64,000 bases of DNA from Eubacterium sp. AM49-13BH (GTDB lineage Bacteria > Bacillota > Clostridia > Lachnospirales > Lachnospiraceae). Under the pieces are notes generated by a model. That model saw nothing but the letters and a program-made list of their open reading frames with translations. It made no database searches and had not been told where the DNA came from. How positions within the stretch are numbered: the first letter of the stretch is position 1; each line of letters begins with the position of its first letter. The translations under genes and the position numbers were made by a program. Positions 16,578 through 25,688 of the stretch are shown piece after piece. Location of the stretch: the NCBI RefSeq assembly GCF_003464165.1, contig NZ_QSEK01000005.1:39652-103651 (forward strand). The letters run 5' to 3'.

Positions 16578-17138
16578 TTACTTCTTCATATTAGATATAA
16601 TAAGCTCAAGCTGTCCCTCAAATAATTTCTCGATTCTTTCAACGGTATCCTTGATTTCATCAACAGTCTTGGTTTTTTCTTCTTTAATAATCCATCTTAT
16701 AAGCAATCCAAATATAGCTTCTTCATAGAAACTACATATAATCTCAACATCCTTAATAGAAAGTATGTATCCTTCAGACATTTTTCTAATCTGCAAAAGT
16801 GCCAGATAATGAATTCGTGTCTTAACATATTTTTCCAGCCACTCTCTTCCTCTTGCATCAAAAAGATTAGCCCATACTTTCCTATGGATTATGCTATATT
16901 CTATAAATCGCATAAGAACCTTGTCCATTTTCCCATTGTACTCTTCATTGAATTCATCAATCTTTGTCTGGACAACACCATCCAGTACATCATATATATC
17001 AGAAAAATGATAGTAAAATGTGCTCCTCGTAATACCACATTCATCAGCTATATCTTTAACCGTGATTTTCTTCAGTGATTTTTTTTCAGCAAGCTCAAGT
17101 GTACACTTCATTATTGCTTTTTTTGTCAACTGTGACAT
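16578..17138 (-). CDS. TetR/AcrR family transcriptional regulator
   Basis: 186 residues from the ATG after GGGGAG. The N-terminal HTH is clear (KKITVKDIADECGITRSTFYYHFSD), followed by an all-helical ligand-binding domain with no recognised signature. It lies upstream of, and on the same strand as, acpP and the rest of the acyl-chain operon, separated by a terminator. By position it is the likely regulator of that operon; the ligand could be an acyl-CoA or acyl-ACP (inference). Confidence 0.9.
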   Translation of the reverse strand: MSQLTKKAIMKCTLELAEKKSLKKITVKDIADECGITRSTFYYHFSDIYDVLDGVVQTKIDEFNEEYNGKMDKVLMRFIEYSIIHRKVWANLFDARGREWLEKYVKTRIHYLALLQIRKMSEGYILSIKDVEIICSFYEEAIFGLLIRWIIKEEKTKTVDEIKDTVERIEKLFEGQLELIISNMKK

Positions 17139-17204
17139 ATAAATCTCCCCGTTCACTTATATTTGCCTGCATATTGTAGCATATTTAACGTTGAAAGTCA
17201 CTTT

Positions 17205-18038
17205 TTATGACACATTTTCAACCAGACTGTTGTATCTGATTCTCTTAGTAAGCATAAGATATCTTTTAGGTGTCATTCCGCAATATATCTTAAAATCTCT
17301 TATAAACTGCGGCTGGTCATAATACCCAAGATTAACAGCTGCTTCTGTCATATTATCCACATTGCCATAATTAAGGAATTCCAGACTTCTCTGAAACTGT
17401 ATTATCTTGCAGAATACCTTAGGAGAAAATCCCATCTGCTCAATAAAAATCTTATTAATATATCTTTCTGTATATCCAACTGTGTCAGCCATTTCTGAAA
17501 TTCTCATCAAGCCTCCTGAATTATATGCCAGCTCTTTAACCGCCATAAGTATCTCCATCTTACCAAACGGCTTTTCCTGTCTCATCTCCAGTTTAGTATA
17601 TTCTTCAAGAAAATAATTAATCCTATCTTTGAATGTCTTCTTTTTTTCCATCCCACTTACAAATGTTCCATTATTATCAAGAAGTATATCTTCCAGATAG
17701 AATCTGCAGTCAACAAGATCCCGCAATGTCACATTAAGTCCAACCGGCATGCTTCCAGGCATGAACCTCACTCCAAAATACTCTTTCTTCCCCTGCCACT
17801 CTACATCTAATGCTTTAATAGGACTACCAATTGCATAAGCAGTCATTCCATTTTCTCCATATTCGAAAAGCATATCTACACAACTGTCAGGTACTGTAGT
17901 TATTTCCTTTGTTTTTTTAAGTCTGAATGTGTAGAAATGTGATATCCCCTGATTAAGATATATTTCCTGCTTAAAATCCTGCGTCTCCAATACAAGAAAA
18001 GGCTGGGTTGGTCTTAATTTGTCTGTTTTATACTCCAT
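17205..18038 (-). CDS. AraC family transcriptional regulator
   Basis: 277 residues from the ATG preceded by AGGAGG; the longer start at 18125 has no ribosome site. The C-terminal double HTH is visible (LMRISEMADTVGYTERYINKIFIEQMGFSPKVFCKIIQF and later YYDQPQFIRDFKIYCGMTPKRY). The N-terminal 170 residues resemble the DUF6597-type sensor of AraC proteins and have no identified ligand. It follows the FAD oxidoreductase genes at 18.1-21.6 kb on the same strand, and probably regulates them. An inverted repeat GGACTTTT / AAAAGTCC at 18083-18118 just upstream could be its operator or a transcript hairpin. Confidence 0.9.
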   Translation of the reverse strand: MEYKTDKLRPTQPFLVLETQDFKQEIYLNQGISHFYTFRLKKTKEITTVPDSCVDMLFEYGENGMTAYAIGSPIKALDVEWQGKKEYFGVRFMPGSMPVGLNVTLRDLVDCRFYLEDILLDNNGTFVSGMEKKKTFKDRINYFLEEYTKLEMRQEKPFGKMEILMAVKELAYNSGGLMRISEMADTVGYTERYINKIFIEQMGFSPKVFCKIIQFQRSLEFLNYGNVDNMTEAAVNLGYYDQPQFIRDFKIYCGMTPKRYLMLTKRIRYNSLVENVS

Positions 18039-18130
18039 ATTGCCTCCTCTTTTCCCCTTACATTTAAGCCAACGACAAGTTCGGACTTTTAGCAGATATA
18101 TAATTCCACCAAAAGTCCAAGCCATATTAT

Positions 18131-19258
18131 TTATATTTTAGCCTTAAATCTATCATATCGCAATGCATTTATATCTATAGATGTTTTTCCATCTACTATT
18201 AAATCTGCCAGTTCATGACCAATTGCGGGTGCTATTCCAAAACCATGGCCACAAAATCCTGTTGCAAGAACAAGCCCCGGAACCTCTGTTACATTTCCTA
18301 ATACAGGAACACCATCTTTCATCTGGTCAGCCCAGCCTGCCCACGTCCTTACTATCTTGGCATCCGCAAGATCTGGAAAATATTTCATAATACCTCTGCA
18401 TATACAAGGAGCAGTAATGCTGCTGCATATCGGGGTTCCATTATCCTTATTGACTGCCTCATAACCTGATGAGCCACCAAATACGAATGAACCATGCTTT
18501 GTCTGATGTCCATAAAAATCAGCTTCTGCTGTTCCTAACATCTGGTCAAACATATGTGGTTCAGCTTCTGTTACAAGTGCTTCAATAAGTACTCTGCTCA
18601 TAGGCACATCTATTCCTACCGTACCAAGAATTTCTTTACTTTCATAGCCGGCTGCCACAACAACTGTATCTGCTTCATATATATTATTAGGGGTGAATAC
18701 CTTTTTTAATCGGCCTTTTATCTTCTTTAATTCTATTACCTTTTCACCCGTAATGAATCTTACGCCAAGCTTTCTTGCTGTCTTATAGAAACCCAATGTT
18801 GTCGTAAGCGGATTGGCATGACCATCTGTGGGACACCAGCTTGCACATGTTACCTCATCTGACAGATAAGGATTAATACGGCGTACTTCATCTCCATCTA
18901 TCATTCTTACATCAAGTCCCACCTTGACAGCCCTTTCGGTAAGCCCTTCAAGAATCTGTTTATGTTTGTCATTCTTTCCAAGTCTTAAATTTCCATCCTG
19001 ATGATATTCACAGTCAACTTCAAGTTCCTCTGATAGTGATGGCCACAGGTTCTTTATTCCGTACATGACAAGAGGAAGTTCTCTCGGGTCTCGTCCTGAC
19101 TGGCGGACACCTCCGCCATTTCTTGACGAGCCACCATTTCCAATATGGTCGCTGCCTTCAAGAACAATTACATCAGTGCCTTTCTTTGCCAGATAATAGG
19201 CTATAGCATTACCTATAATTCCGCCACCTATAATAATTACATCTGCTGTATTTGCCAT
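18131..19258 (-). CDS. FAD-dependent amino-acid oxidase/dehydrogenase (DAO family, HcnC/OoxB-like subunit)
   Basis: 375 residues. The N-terminal dinucleotide motif VIIIGGGIIGNAIAYYLA and GGSSRNGGGVRQ bind FAD, and the C-terminal LVLATGFCGHGFGIAPAIG block is typical of DAO-fold oxidases. It resembles the catalytic subunit of HcnABC, octopine oxidase and D-hydroxyproline/proline dehydrogenase complexes. In this anaerobe it likely feeds electrons from an amino acid or opine through its iron-sulfur partners. Ribosome site GGAGGTG. It is two bases from the preceding gene. Confidence 0.88.
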   Translation of the reverse strand: MANTADVIIIGGGIIGNAIAYYLAKKGTDVIVLEGSDHIGNGGSSRNGGGVRQSGRDPRELPLVMYGIKNLWPSLSEELEVDCEYHQDGNLRLGKNDKHKQILEGLTERAVKVGLDVRMIDGDEVRRINPYLSDEVTCASWCPTDGHANPLTTTLGFYKTARKLGVRFITGEKVIELKKIKGRLKKVFTPNNIYEADTVVVAAGYESKEILGTVGIDVPMSRVLIEALVTEAEPHMFDQMLGTAEADFYGHQTKHGSFVFGGSSGYEAVNKDNGTPICSSITAPCICRGIMKYFPDLADAKIVRTWAGWADQMKDGVPVLGNVTEVPGLVLATGFCGHGFGIAPAIGHELADLIVDGKTSIDINALRYDRFKAKI

Positions 19259-19260
19259 AA

Positions 19261-19596
19261 TTACACCTCCTTGTTGTCCTCTGCTTCATTACCAAGAATT
19301 CTCATTTCTGTAGGTCTCACTGGTGCTCTGCTTGTTGCCGGTTCAAGTGTTGCAGGTGATACTCCTAATTCCCTTGCAACAATTCCCTTAACAAGCTTTG
19401 CACAGGTCTGTCCCTGACATAGTCCCATTCCTGTTCTTAAATATCTTCTTATTTCTGTCATTGTCCACATCCCCTCATGAACAGCTTTTCTTATCTCACC
19501 CTTTGTAATCTCTTCACAGCGGCAGATGAGCATATCGTCATCTGGTGCCGGAACAAATTCTCCTATATCCCTTGAACGGTCATTTACTTCATGCAT
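19261..19596 (-). CDS. BFD-like [2Fe-2S]-binding subunit of the dehydrogenase complex
   Basis: 111 residues from the ATG (MHEVNDRS), seven bases after GGAGG. LICRCEEITKGEI and GLCQGQTCAKLV supply the four Cys of a BFD-type (bacterioferritin-associated ferredoxin) [2Fe-2S] domain. In HcnABC and opine-oxidase systems this domain is fused to or partners the FAD subunits. It is in the same operon as both FAD proteins. Confidence 0.88.
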   Translation of the reverse strand: MHEVNDRSRDIGEFVPAPDDDMLICRCEEITKGEIRKAVHEGMWTMTEIRRYLRTGMGLCQGQTCAKLVKGIVARELGVSPATLEPATSRAPVRPTEMRILGNEAEDNKEV

Positions 19597-19649
19597 ATTC
19601 AATCCTCCTTATTTTGCGTAGCAAAATCCAGCCCCTGGTGAGGGGAGGA

Positions 19650-21230
19650 TTATGCCTCTTTCTTGAAAAATCTTGCCTTCATAACAAATTCTGAAGGAAC
19701 TTTTATAGTAAGCAGATTGGTTTTATCAAATGCCGGTGAAGACTTCACACTGATAACCTCCGCCGCACATACCTTCTGTCCATTACGTCCAAGAGCTATT
19801 CCTCTGTCACCCGTCTTTGGCAAAGGTAAGAACTCATACGGCATCGTAACGCTTGCAAAGTCTTCTTCATATGTTTCGTCAACAAGGAAAATTGCCTGAC
19901 CTGAACATGAAGCCACGCACATTCCACAACCAACGCATGTTGCACTTTCATCAACAGCCGGAAGTGAAGTAATCCTTTCTCCTATCTTGATACATTTCTT
20001 AGGACATGCATCCTGACATGGATTACAAGGTATATTCTGGGTACATTCCATTACAGGATGAACTCCCGGTCTTCTTGTCACACCCGGAAATCTCTCAATC
20101 TCATCATCTGCAACATATCCTTTAGTAAGAAGTGTTGTAGAAATATCGATTCCTTCCTCTGTTTTTTCTATAAGCTTACCTCTGTTCTTTGGTGCAAACA
20201 TTCCCTGTCTTAAACCATCAAGTGCTACATCAAGGCTCTTTAAATTCTCATCTAATTCTGTTTTATCTATGTATCCCAGATACTCAGCTGCTGCGATTCC
20301 TGCCATACGTCCCTCAATCATAGCTGAACTTGCCTCTTCAATTCCTGAAACATCTCCCGCAACGAATACCCCCGGAATAGAAGTTCTTCCATATTCATCA
20401 CATATAGGAACCTGTCCTCCACGCTTTGAATTATCCTCCATCTTACAGCCTGACATTTTAAGAAGCTGTGACATAGGTGAAAGTCCAACGGCCAGACATA
20501 TTGTGTCTACATCAAAATGTTTTTCTGTACCTGGTATGAATTTGAAAGATGAATCAACCTCTGCTATTGTTACTCCAGTAACATGGTCATCTCCTTCTGC
20601 TTTTACTATCGTATGTGACAGATAAAATGGAACTCCTGTACGTGCTACCTTTGCTGCATGCACTCCATATCCGCCAATTCTTGGTGCAGCATCAACAAGT
20701 GCCACAACCTCACAGCCACACTGTATAAGCTGATAACTTACAACAAGTCCTACATTTCCTGAGCCAAGCATAAGAATTCTGCTTCCTGGCTTAACTCCAT
20801 GAAGATTCATCATTGTCTGTGCTGCTCCTGCACCAATAACCCCCGGCAATGTCCAGCCTGGAAATGTAACCATATTTTCTGCTGCGCCTGTAGCAATTAT
20901 TATTGAATCTCCTTTAAAATGATGTATCTCATCGCCAATTCTTACTGTAATCTCTTTGTCCTGATACATTCCACAGACTGTTGCATTAAGAACAACCTTA
21001 ACTCCTGCTGCATCTGCTTCCATTAATAAATCTTCACCTATCTTAAAGCCCCTTATCTTAGCCTTATGCTCCTTAGAGCCAAAGAATTTATGTATCTGCT
21101 TAAAAAGCTGTCCTCCTGGTTTCTCATTTTCATCAAATACAACTACTTCAAGTCCTCTCTTAGCTGCTTCTATTGCTGCTGATAACCCCGACGGACCTGC
21201 ACCAACTATAATAAGATCATATCGCTTCAT
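19650..21230 (-). CDS. FAD/NAD(P)-binding oxidoreductase with two [4Fe-4S] motifs (HcnB/OoxA-like subunit)
   Basis: 526 residues from the ATG at 21230 (MKRYDLIIVGAGPSG), which follows GGAAG. The first FAD motif is at residues 5-15 and the second nucleotide motif (ILMLGSGNVGLVVSYQL) near residue 160. VFVAGDVSGIEEAS is the conserved FAD-aspartate region. A ferredoxin-like insert near residues 385-445 has CTQNIPCNPCQDACPKKC and CVGCGMCVASC, enough for two [4Fe-4S] clusters. It probably passes electrons between the DAO subunit and an external carrier. Confidence 0.9.
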   Translation of the reverse strand: MKRYDLIIVGAGPSGLSAAIEAAKRGLEVVVFDENEKPGGQLFKQIHKFFGSKEHKAKIRGFKIGEDLLMEADAAGVKVVLNATVCGMYQDKEITVRIGDEIHHFKGDSIIIATGAAENMVTFPGWTLPGVIGAGAAQTMMNLHGVKPGSRILMLGSGNVGLVVSYQLIQCGCEVVALVDAAPRIGGYGVHAAKVARTGVPFYLSHTIVKAEGDDHVTGVTIAEVDSSFKFIPGTEKHFDVDTICLAVGLSPMSQLLKMSGCKMEDNSKRGGQVPICDEYGRTSIPGVFVAGDVSGIEEASSAMIEGRMAGIAAAEYLGYIDKTELDENLKSLDVALDGLRQGMFAPKNRGKLIEKTEEGIDISTTLLTKGYVADDEIERFPGVTRRPGVHPVMECTQNIPCNPCQDACPKKCIKIGERITSLPAVDESATCVGCGMCVASCSGQAIFLVDETYEEDFASVTMPYEFLPLPKTGDRGIALGRNGQKVCAAEVISVKSSPAFDKTNLLTIKVPSEFVMKARFFKKEA

Positions 21231-21248
21231 ATCCACACTTCCTTTCAT

Positions 21249-21574
21249 CTACTGCTCTTCAAATGGTTTGTCACTCACTCCATACTGTGTCTGGACCTTC
21301 ATGCCCTCCTCTAAAGGAGTAACACATGTCCTTATATTTGGTTTTCCATTAACAACCATTACGCAGTCTGTACATCTTCCTATCGCACAGAATATTCCTC
21401 TGGCTTATGCTCTTTCTTTGTATATCTGTGTATCATAACGCCCTGCGCTTTAAGTGCCGCTGCAATTGGTTCTCCCTCATAGCCTGTCAGTTCTTTCCCA
21501 TCAAAATAAAATGTTACAAGCCTTCCTTTTTCTTGTTTTCCCAATATTGGATGTTCTTCAATTCTTGCTCCCAT
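21249..21574 (-). pseudogene. HcnA-like [2Fe-2S] ferredoxin subunit, one frameshift
   Basis: The start at 21574 (MGARIEEHPILG) is nine bases after AAAGG. Residues LVTFYFDGKELTGYEGEPIAAAL form the ferredoxin-fold start. After EHKP the frame shifts; the neighbouring frame continues RGIFCAIGRCTDCVMVVNGKPNIRTCVTP, carrying the four cluster Cys, and ends at the TAG at 21249. One lost A (CCAAGAGG to CCAGAGG) explains it. The rest of the operon is intact, so this may be a sequencing error or a recent mutation. Confidence 0.82.
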
Positions 21575-21635
21575 AACTACCATCCTTTCTACATCTCTTT
21601 CTGGCTGCCTGCAATCTGTACGATATACAGAAAAA

Positions 21636-21669
21636 GCGCCCAGCCAGCGGATTTCGCTGTACTGGGCGC
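21636..21669 (-). terminator. leader terminator (possible attenuator) upstream of the HcnA-like gene
   Basis: GCGCCCAG / CTGGGCGC with an inner CAGCG / CGCTG stem, followed by five T's on the minus strand. It lies between a TATAAT box (21716-21721) and the first gene of the dehydrogenase operon. That position suggests premature termination control. No known riboswitch core was recognised. Confidence 0.65.
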
Positions 21670-21966
21670 CTTTGCCTTAACAATTGTATGCTTTGAATTG
21701 TACGACCTCATTTATATTATAAATTGTAAAAATCAGAACTAAACTGTGCCAGAATCTATATACATAAACAAGTGCTGCTGATTGCAATATGTTCGTAAGA
21801 TTTGTATTTGCTTGACTATCAAAATAAATTTACATAAATTTCATGTATTCTTTTCCATAATGTGCTAGACAAACATATTAAAAGGTGTTACTTTCTTATA
21901 GGACTAAAGGACTATTTATATTCGTATTTATTATTCGGATATAAAGCATTTATGAAAGGAAAATTA

Positions 21967-22560
21967 ATGAACAAGTACGGACATGTAACCGTAACCAAAA
22001 GACTTACTCCTAAGCTTAAGAAAAGACATGATCTTGCTTTAAGACTTGGAAGTATTATGCCGGATATTCTTCTGCATACATATATTAAGGGACATACATG
22101 GGATTCTTCCTACAATAAAGTCTCAAGAAGGCTGCAGCGTCTTGAAAGACATGGCAAAATGAACTGTTTTTCTTTTTTGTCTTTAGGCTATGCCTTACAT
22201 TACATAGAAGATTACTTTACATTTCCACATAACTCATGGTATCCAGAACCGATGTCTGAGCATGTGTTATATGAAATTAAGTTCATGAATTATATAAGAG
22301 AAAACAAGAACGATATTAACAAACCTCTGATATCTAATAATGGTCGCGGTGTGTCTGCTGACAGAATGTTAGATTATCTCATAACTAACCACAAACAGTA
22401 TGCTGCTAACGAGCAGGGCTTCGATAATGACTATAGTTTCATCACTTCCGTTGGATATGCATTTGTTACCAACTATGTTAAGCTGTTCATGATTAACAGC
22501 GGCAAGGATATCGTTATTGAAATGAACGAAAACTACATTGCACTTAATACTAATATCTAA
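21967..22560 (+). CDS. zinc-dependent phospholipase C-like protein
   Basis: 197 residues from the ATG following GAAAGGAAA; the longer start at 21862 lacks a ribosome site. Family features of the Zn-dependent PLC/S1-P1 nuclease-like fold are HDLALRLGSIMPDILLHTY, then GYALHYIEDYFTFPH with His/Asp ligands, and a downstream conserved His in SEHVLYE. No signal peptide is visible, so the protein is probably cytoplasmic or membrane-associated. Substrate unknown. Confidence 0.82.
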   Translation: MNKYGHVTVTKRLTPKLKKRHDLALRLGSIMPDILLHTYIKGHTWDSSYNKVSRRLQRLERHGKMNCFSFLSLGYALHYIEDYFTFPHNSWYPEPMSEHVLYEIKFMNYIRENKNDINKPLISNNGRGVSADRMLDYLITNHKQYAANEQGFDNDYSFITSVGYAFVTNYVKLFMINSGKDIVIEMNENYIALNTNI

Positions 22561-22684
22561 GAAATTGTACTTTAAAAAGCACAAGTATAACGCCACACAG
22601 CTTAGTATACGCAATCACTGATAAACACTGGGCTTGCGACCTTTTTAGTAAAGTTGTAAAGTTCTAATATTGTCAAATTTTACC

Positions 22685-22780
22685 TTGTTTTCCCATAAAC
22701 TGTGTGTTATATTAGACGCGTAGATGATTTTTGCTCAAATCATTGCAGGGCTTACCCTCTTCCTTGGGGAGCCCTTTTTC
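22685..22780 (+). ncRNA. candidate short RNA with its own promoter and terminator
   Basis: TTGTTT (22685-22690), 17 bases, then TATATT (22708-22713) resembles a sigma-A promoter. About 60 bases later come two stems (ATGATTT / AAATCAT at 22723-22742; GGGCT / AGCCC at 22748-22773) and TTTTT. It contains no ORF and lies between two convergent genes. The second stem could simply be the terminator of the upstream phospholipase-like gene. Confidence 0.35.
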
Positions 22781-22793
22781 TGCCTTATTCTGC

Positions 22794-23822
22794 CTATTCT
22801 TCATTTTTCTTACCGCTTACCCTTGTAGAAATTACTGCTCCAAGCGGTACCATGCTAACCAATATTCTTCCATCAGGCTTTCTCGTAATCATAGTACCGC
22901 CTCTCTGGATATAACTCTTATCTATGTCCTTATATCCCAGATAATCTATTGACATTCCATATGTCATCTGGATTCCCTTATATATAAGTGAAAGTGTATT
23001 CAGATGGTCATGTCCGCAAAACATCCATTTAATAACGCCATTCTCCACTGCTTTGTTAAAAAATGTTCCTTCAAACTTTGAAATTCCAAAATGCTCATTC
23101 TTCTCAGCAATACTGCCATGCTGATATATTACGCTTTTATCACCAAGCTTCATCTTACGGTATGCTTCCTTAAATTCCGCAGGCGGCATGTGGAAAAATG
23201 CCATCGCCTTAATATCTGGATTACATTTTTTCAAGTCATTAAGCCTGTTCATGCACCACTCCACCTGATCATCATGTATCCGGTCAAATCCGCTGTAAAA
23301 CCAGCCTCCTTCACCATACATATTAGAATCAAGCATAACAAGTGGCAATAAAGCATTGCCATCTGAATCGGTAAGATTAATAAAGAAGTTTCCTACACCT
23401 GTAAGCTCTTTCCTACCTCCTGTAAATATGCAGTATTTCCCTTTCTTATAAATCTGTGCAAGCTCTTCTTTATTGCAAGTCGAACCCATCTCGCAATCGT
23501 GATTACCAAAAACAAGCGTATATGGAATTGCAAAGCTGTCCATGAATTTCATCAGCTTGTACGCCTGCTTTCTGTTATTAAGCGTTCCTGCCTTTGGCAG
23601 AAATGGAAATATAGAATCTCCAGTTAGCACTATCATATCAGGCTTTGCTTTATGAATAATCTTTGTTACTGCATTTAGCGCCAGCTTATCCTTCTTTCTT
23701 GATATAAAACCAAATCCCAGATGAAGGTCTGTAAGCTGCAATATCTTAAAATCTTTATTCTTATCAATTGTATATGTAAATGTTTCATTGCCTGTCTGCT
23801 TTAAATTGTCCGATTTATACAT
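22794..23822 (-). CDS. metallophosphoesterase (calcineurin-like)
   Basis: 342 residues. It carries the five metal-site blocks: DLHLG near residue 32, GDSIF, GNHD, FFHMPP and CGHDHLN near residue 270. The usual first motif D-x-H is present (TDLHL). No signal peptide, so a cytoplasmic phosphodiesterase or phosphatase of unknown substrate. Its C-terminal VSMVPLGAVISTRVSGKK is typical of purple-acid-phosphatase-like members. Ribosome site AAAGG. Confidence 0.9.
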   Translation of the reverse strand: MYKSDNLKQTGNETFTYTIDKNKDFKILQLTDLHLGFGFISRKKDKLALNAVTKIIHKAKPDMIVLTGDSIFPFLPKAGTLNNRKQAYKLMKFMDSFAIPYTLVFGNHDCEMGSTCNKEELAQIYKKGKYCIFTGGRKELTGVGNFFINLTDSDGNALLPLVMLDSNMYGEGGWFYSGFDRIHDDQVEWCMNRLNDLKKCNPDIKAMAFFHMPPAEFKEAYRKMKLGDKSVIYQHGSIAEKNEHFGISKFEGTFFNKAVENGVIKWMFCGHDHLNTLSLIYKGIQMTYGMSIDYLGYKDIDKSYIQRGGTMITRKPDGRILVSMVPLGAVISTRVSGKKNEE

Positions 23823-23870
23823 ACTTTCACGCCTTTCTTTCCGGCACTAAAATTAATACCGGTTATATGT

Positions 23871-25025
23871 TTAGCTGAGCGGTATTAATGCTCCTATAGC
23901 CGAAACTATCGTCGATACTACCATAAGAATCTGAAATGGCCGCGTTCCTATCACTCCGCATATAGGACTTGCTCCTGCTTTCTTTCTTGATTTACCATAT
24001 GTAAGAACAAGCATTATGCTCACCAGTACAACTACACCACTCATAATTCTTGTAAGTATTATAAAGCTGCTTACTCCGAATATTGCAAATAATATACATG
24101 GAACTGTCGCTATAAGCCAGCTTACACGGTTGCCGATTCCAACCTGCTCATGCACGACATCTCTTAAAGCAAGTGTGTTACTCCAGAATGTTGTAAGCAG
24201 TGCAAAAAGCGAAAAGATACCTGCAAGAATAACCGCCCATTTTCCGATGCTCTCTCCAAGCTGCATATAAGCAAGTTCCTTATCTATTGTTCCCTTAGTT
24301 CCAAGAAGAACGGTAAGTGTTACAACAAGCACGAACGCTGACGACAGACCAAAGCCTATAAATATTGATTTTCTTATCTTACCCGGATTGCCGTCAAGCC
24401 CTTTAACAACCTGAATAACCGCCTGATTAGCTGATGTCGCAAATACAACCATACTATACAGCGCAAGCAGATTATTCCAATGGAAAGATGCTGTATAGAA
24501 TCCATTAACTGGATGTGTAAATGTTCCTACTGTCATAACTGCAACTATTCCCATAAGAAGTATTACAGCGTATTTCTGTGCAATTCCTACCGCCTTCATT
24601 CCCATAAATACAACAATTCCGGCAATCACATAATATATAACCTGTGCCAGCCATAGCGGCAATCCGAACCAGTTCACAAATATCTGTGCCCCACCATTAA
24701 TATTGCCACTTACACCTATCATAATCGCAAGTCCATACACTACGAAAACAATCCAGCTGAACACCTTCTTCATAACTCCATGGAACAGCTCGCCCTCAAA
24801 GCTTTTTACAAGCTGTACTCCACCGTTGTTATACGAAAGTTCCGCAATTATAAGATGTAGAATTACATTAATGATGTAAGCCGCTCCTACCATCCAGATG
24901 ACATCAATCATACTATTCTTCGTTGCAAGATACGGAACTGCTATTATTCCCGTTCCTATGCTGTTTCCCACAATCATGCTTATTGCCTCAAATGTGGTTA
25001 ATTTAGCTTCTGATTTAATTGCCAT
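23871..25025 (-). CDS. amino acid permease (aromatic/HAAAP-like, APC superfamily)
   Basis: 384 residues from the ATG at 25025, nine bases after AAGGAG. It has about 11 hydrophobic segments. The N-terminus FEAISMIVGNSIGTGIIAVPY is the unwound TM1 substrate-binding motif of APC-superfamily amino acid transporters. It starts ten bases downstream of the hicB stop, and its ribosome site overlaps the hicB end. It therefore probably depends on the hicAB promoter. Substrate not determinable. Confidence 0.85.
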   Translation of the reverse strand: MAIKSEAKLTTFEAISMIVGNSIGTGIIAVPYLATKNSMIDVIWMVGAAYIINVILHLIIAELSYNNGGVQLVKSFEGELFHGVMKKVFSWIVFVVYGLAIMIGVSGNINGGAQIFVNWFGLPLWLAQVIYYVIAGIVVFMGMKAVGIAQKYAVILLMGIVAVMTVGTFTHPVNGFYTASFHWNNLLALYSMVVFATSANQAVIQVVKGLDGNPGKIRKSIFIGFGLSSAFVLVVTLTVLLGTKGTIDKELAYMQLGESIGKWAVILAGIFSLFALLTTFWSNTLALRDVVHEQVGIGNRVSWLIATVPCILFAIFGVSSFIILTRIMSGVVVLVSIMLVLTYGKSRKKAGASPICGVIGTRPFQILMVVSTIVSAIGALIPLS

Positions 25026-25035
25026 AATTTTCTCC

Positions 25036-25398
25036 TTACTTTGAGTAAATTGCATCGTTTTTCGAAAGAAGATATACACAATACTGATTCATACTTATTC
25101 CTTCTTTCTTAGAATGTTCTACAAGAGAACGATGCAGACTTCGCGGTATCCTTAACTTAAACTGCCCTGAATATTCTTCTAAACTATCCGGTTCATGAAT
25201 TTCTATTCCGTCTTCCAAAGCTGACTTCAACCATGCTTTTTTAGCATCGAGAGCATTTGCTATTGCCGACTCAATAGTTTCACCACATGTAAGACATCCC
25301 GGAAGTTCTGGATACGAAACTACATATCCGCCTTCTTCTCTATCCTCTATAATTTCCATACGATAATTCATTGCCATATAGTCGTTAAGCGTTTTCAT
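25036..25398 (-). CDS. hicB: HicB family antitoxin
   Basis: 120 residues. The N-terminal partial RNase-H fold is visible (GGYVVSYPELPGCLTCGETIESAIANALDA), and the C-terminal ribbon-helix-helix DNA-binding part (KLRIPRSLHRSLVEHSKKEGISMNQYCVYLL). It neutralises HicA and probably autoregulates. It overlaps hicA by 14 bases, and hicA comes first, as in many hicAB loci. Confidence 0.93.
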   Translation of the reverse strand: MKTLNDYMAMNYRMEIIEDREEGGYVVSYPELPGCLTCGETIESAIANALDAKKAWLKSALEDGIEIHEPDSLEEYSGQFKLRIPRSLHRSLVEHSKKEGISMNQYCVYLLSKNDAIYSK

Positions 25399-25639
25399 TA
25401 TTCATTGCCTCACTTTCAACAATCTCTTTTACCATTTCTACATATACTTTCTTAATCGGTTCATGTCTTGGTATTGTAATAGGCTGACATCCTTGTTTCC
25501 TAAATGTGTAATGACTGCTTCCACTCCTCGGTGCATTCATTTTATAACCATAGCTTTCCATTACTTTTCTTAATTCGTCAAATCGAATATCCTTTGATAA
25601 ATTAGATATTCTCATTAATAATTTATCCCATTTGGACAT
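25385..25639 (-). CDS. hicA: HicA family mRNA interferase toxin
   Basis: 84 residues with the double-stranded-RNA-binding-like HicA fold. The catalytic His lies in GSSHYTFRK, followed by PITIPRHEPIKKVYV. It cleaves mRNA when free of HicB. A strong promoter lies directly upstream. An N-terminal extension of about 20 residues precedes the core. Confidence 0.92.
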   Translation of the reverse strand: MSKWDKLLMRISNLSKDIRFDELRKVMESYGYKMNAPRSGSSHYTFRKQGCQPITIPRHEPIKKVYVEMVKEIVESEAMNNENA

Positions 25640-25659
25640 TACAAATACCCCCTATTTAC

Positions 25660-25688
25660 ATTATATATGGTATCATATATGGTGTCAA
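25660..25688 (-). promoter_or_regulatory. hicAB promoter with direct-repeat operator
   Basis: Minus-strand TTGACA (25683-25688), 17 bases, TATAAT (25660-25665). The spacer and -10 region are two copies of ACCATATATRAT, placed so that a bound regulator (probably HicB) would cover the promoter. Confidence 0.85.

Noticed and set aside
18131-21574. Literal hydrogen cyanide synthase (hcnABC)
   Set aside because: The fold set matches HcnABC, but the same set serves opine and D-hydroxyproline/proline dehydrogenases, and the organism is an anaerobe; nothing in the sequence favours glycine oxidation to cyanide.
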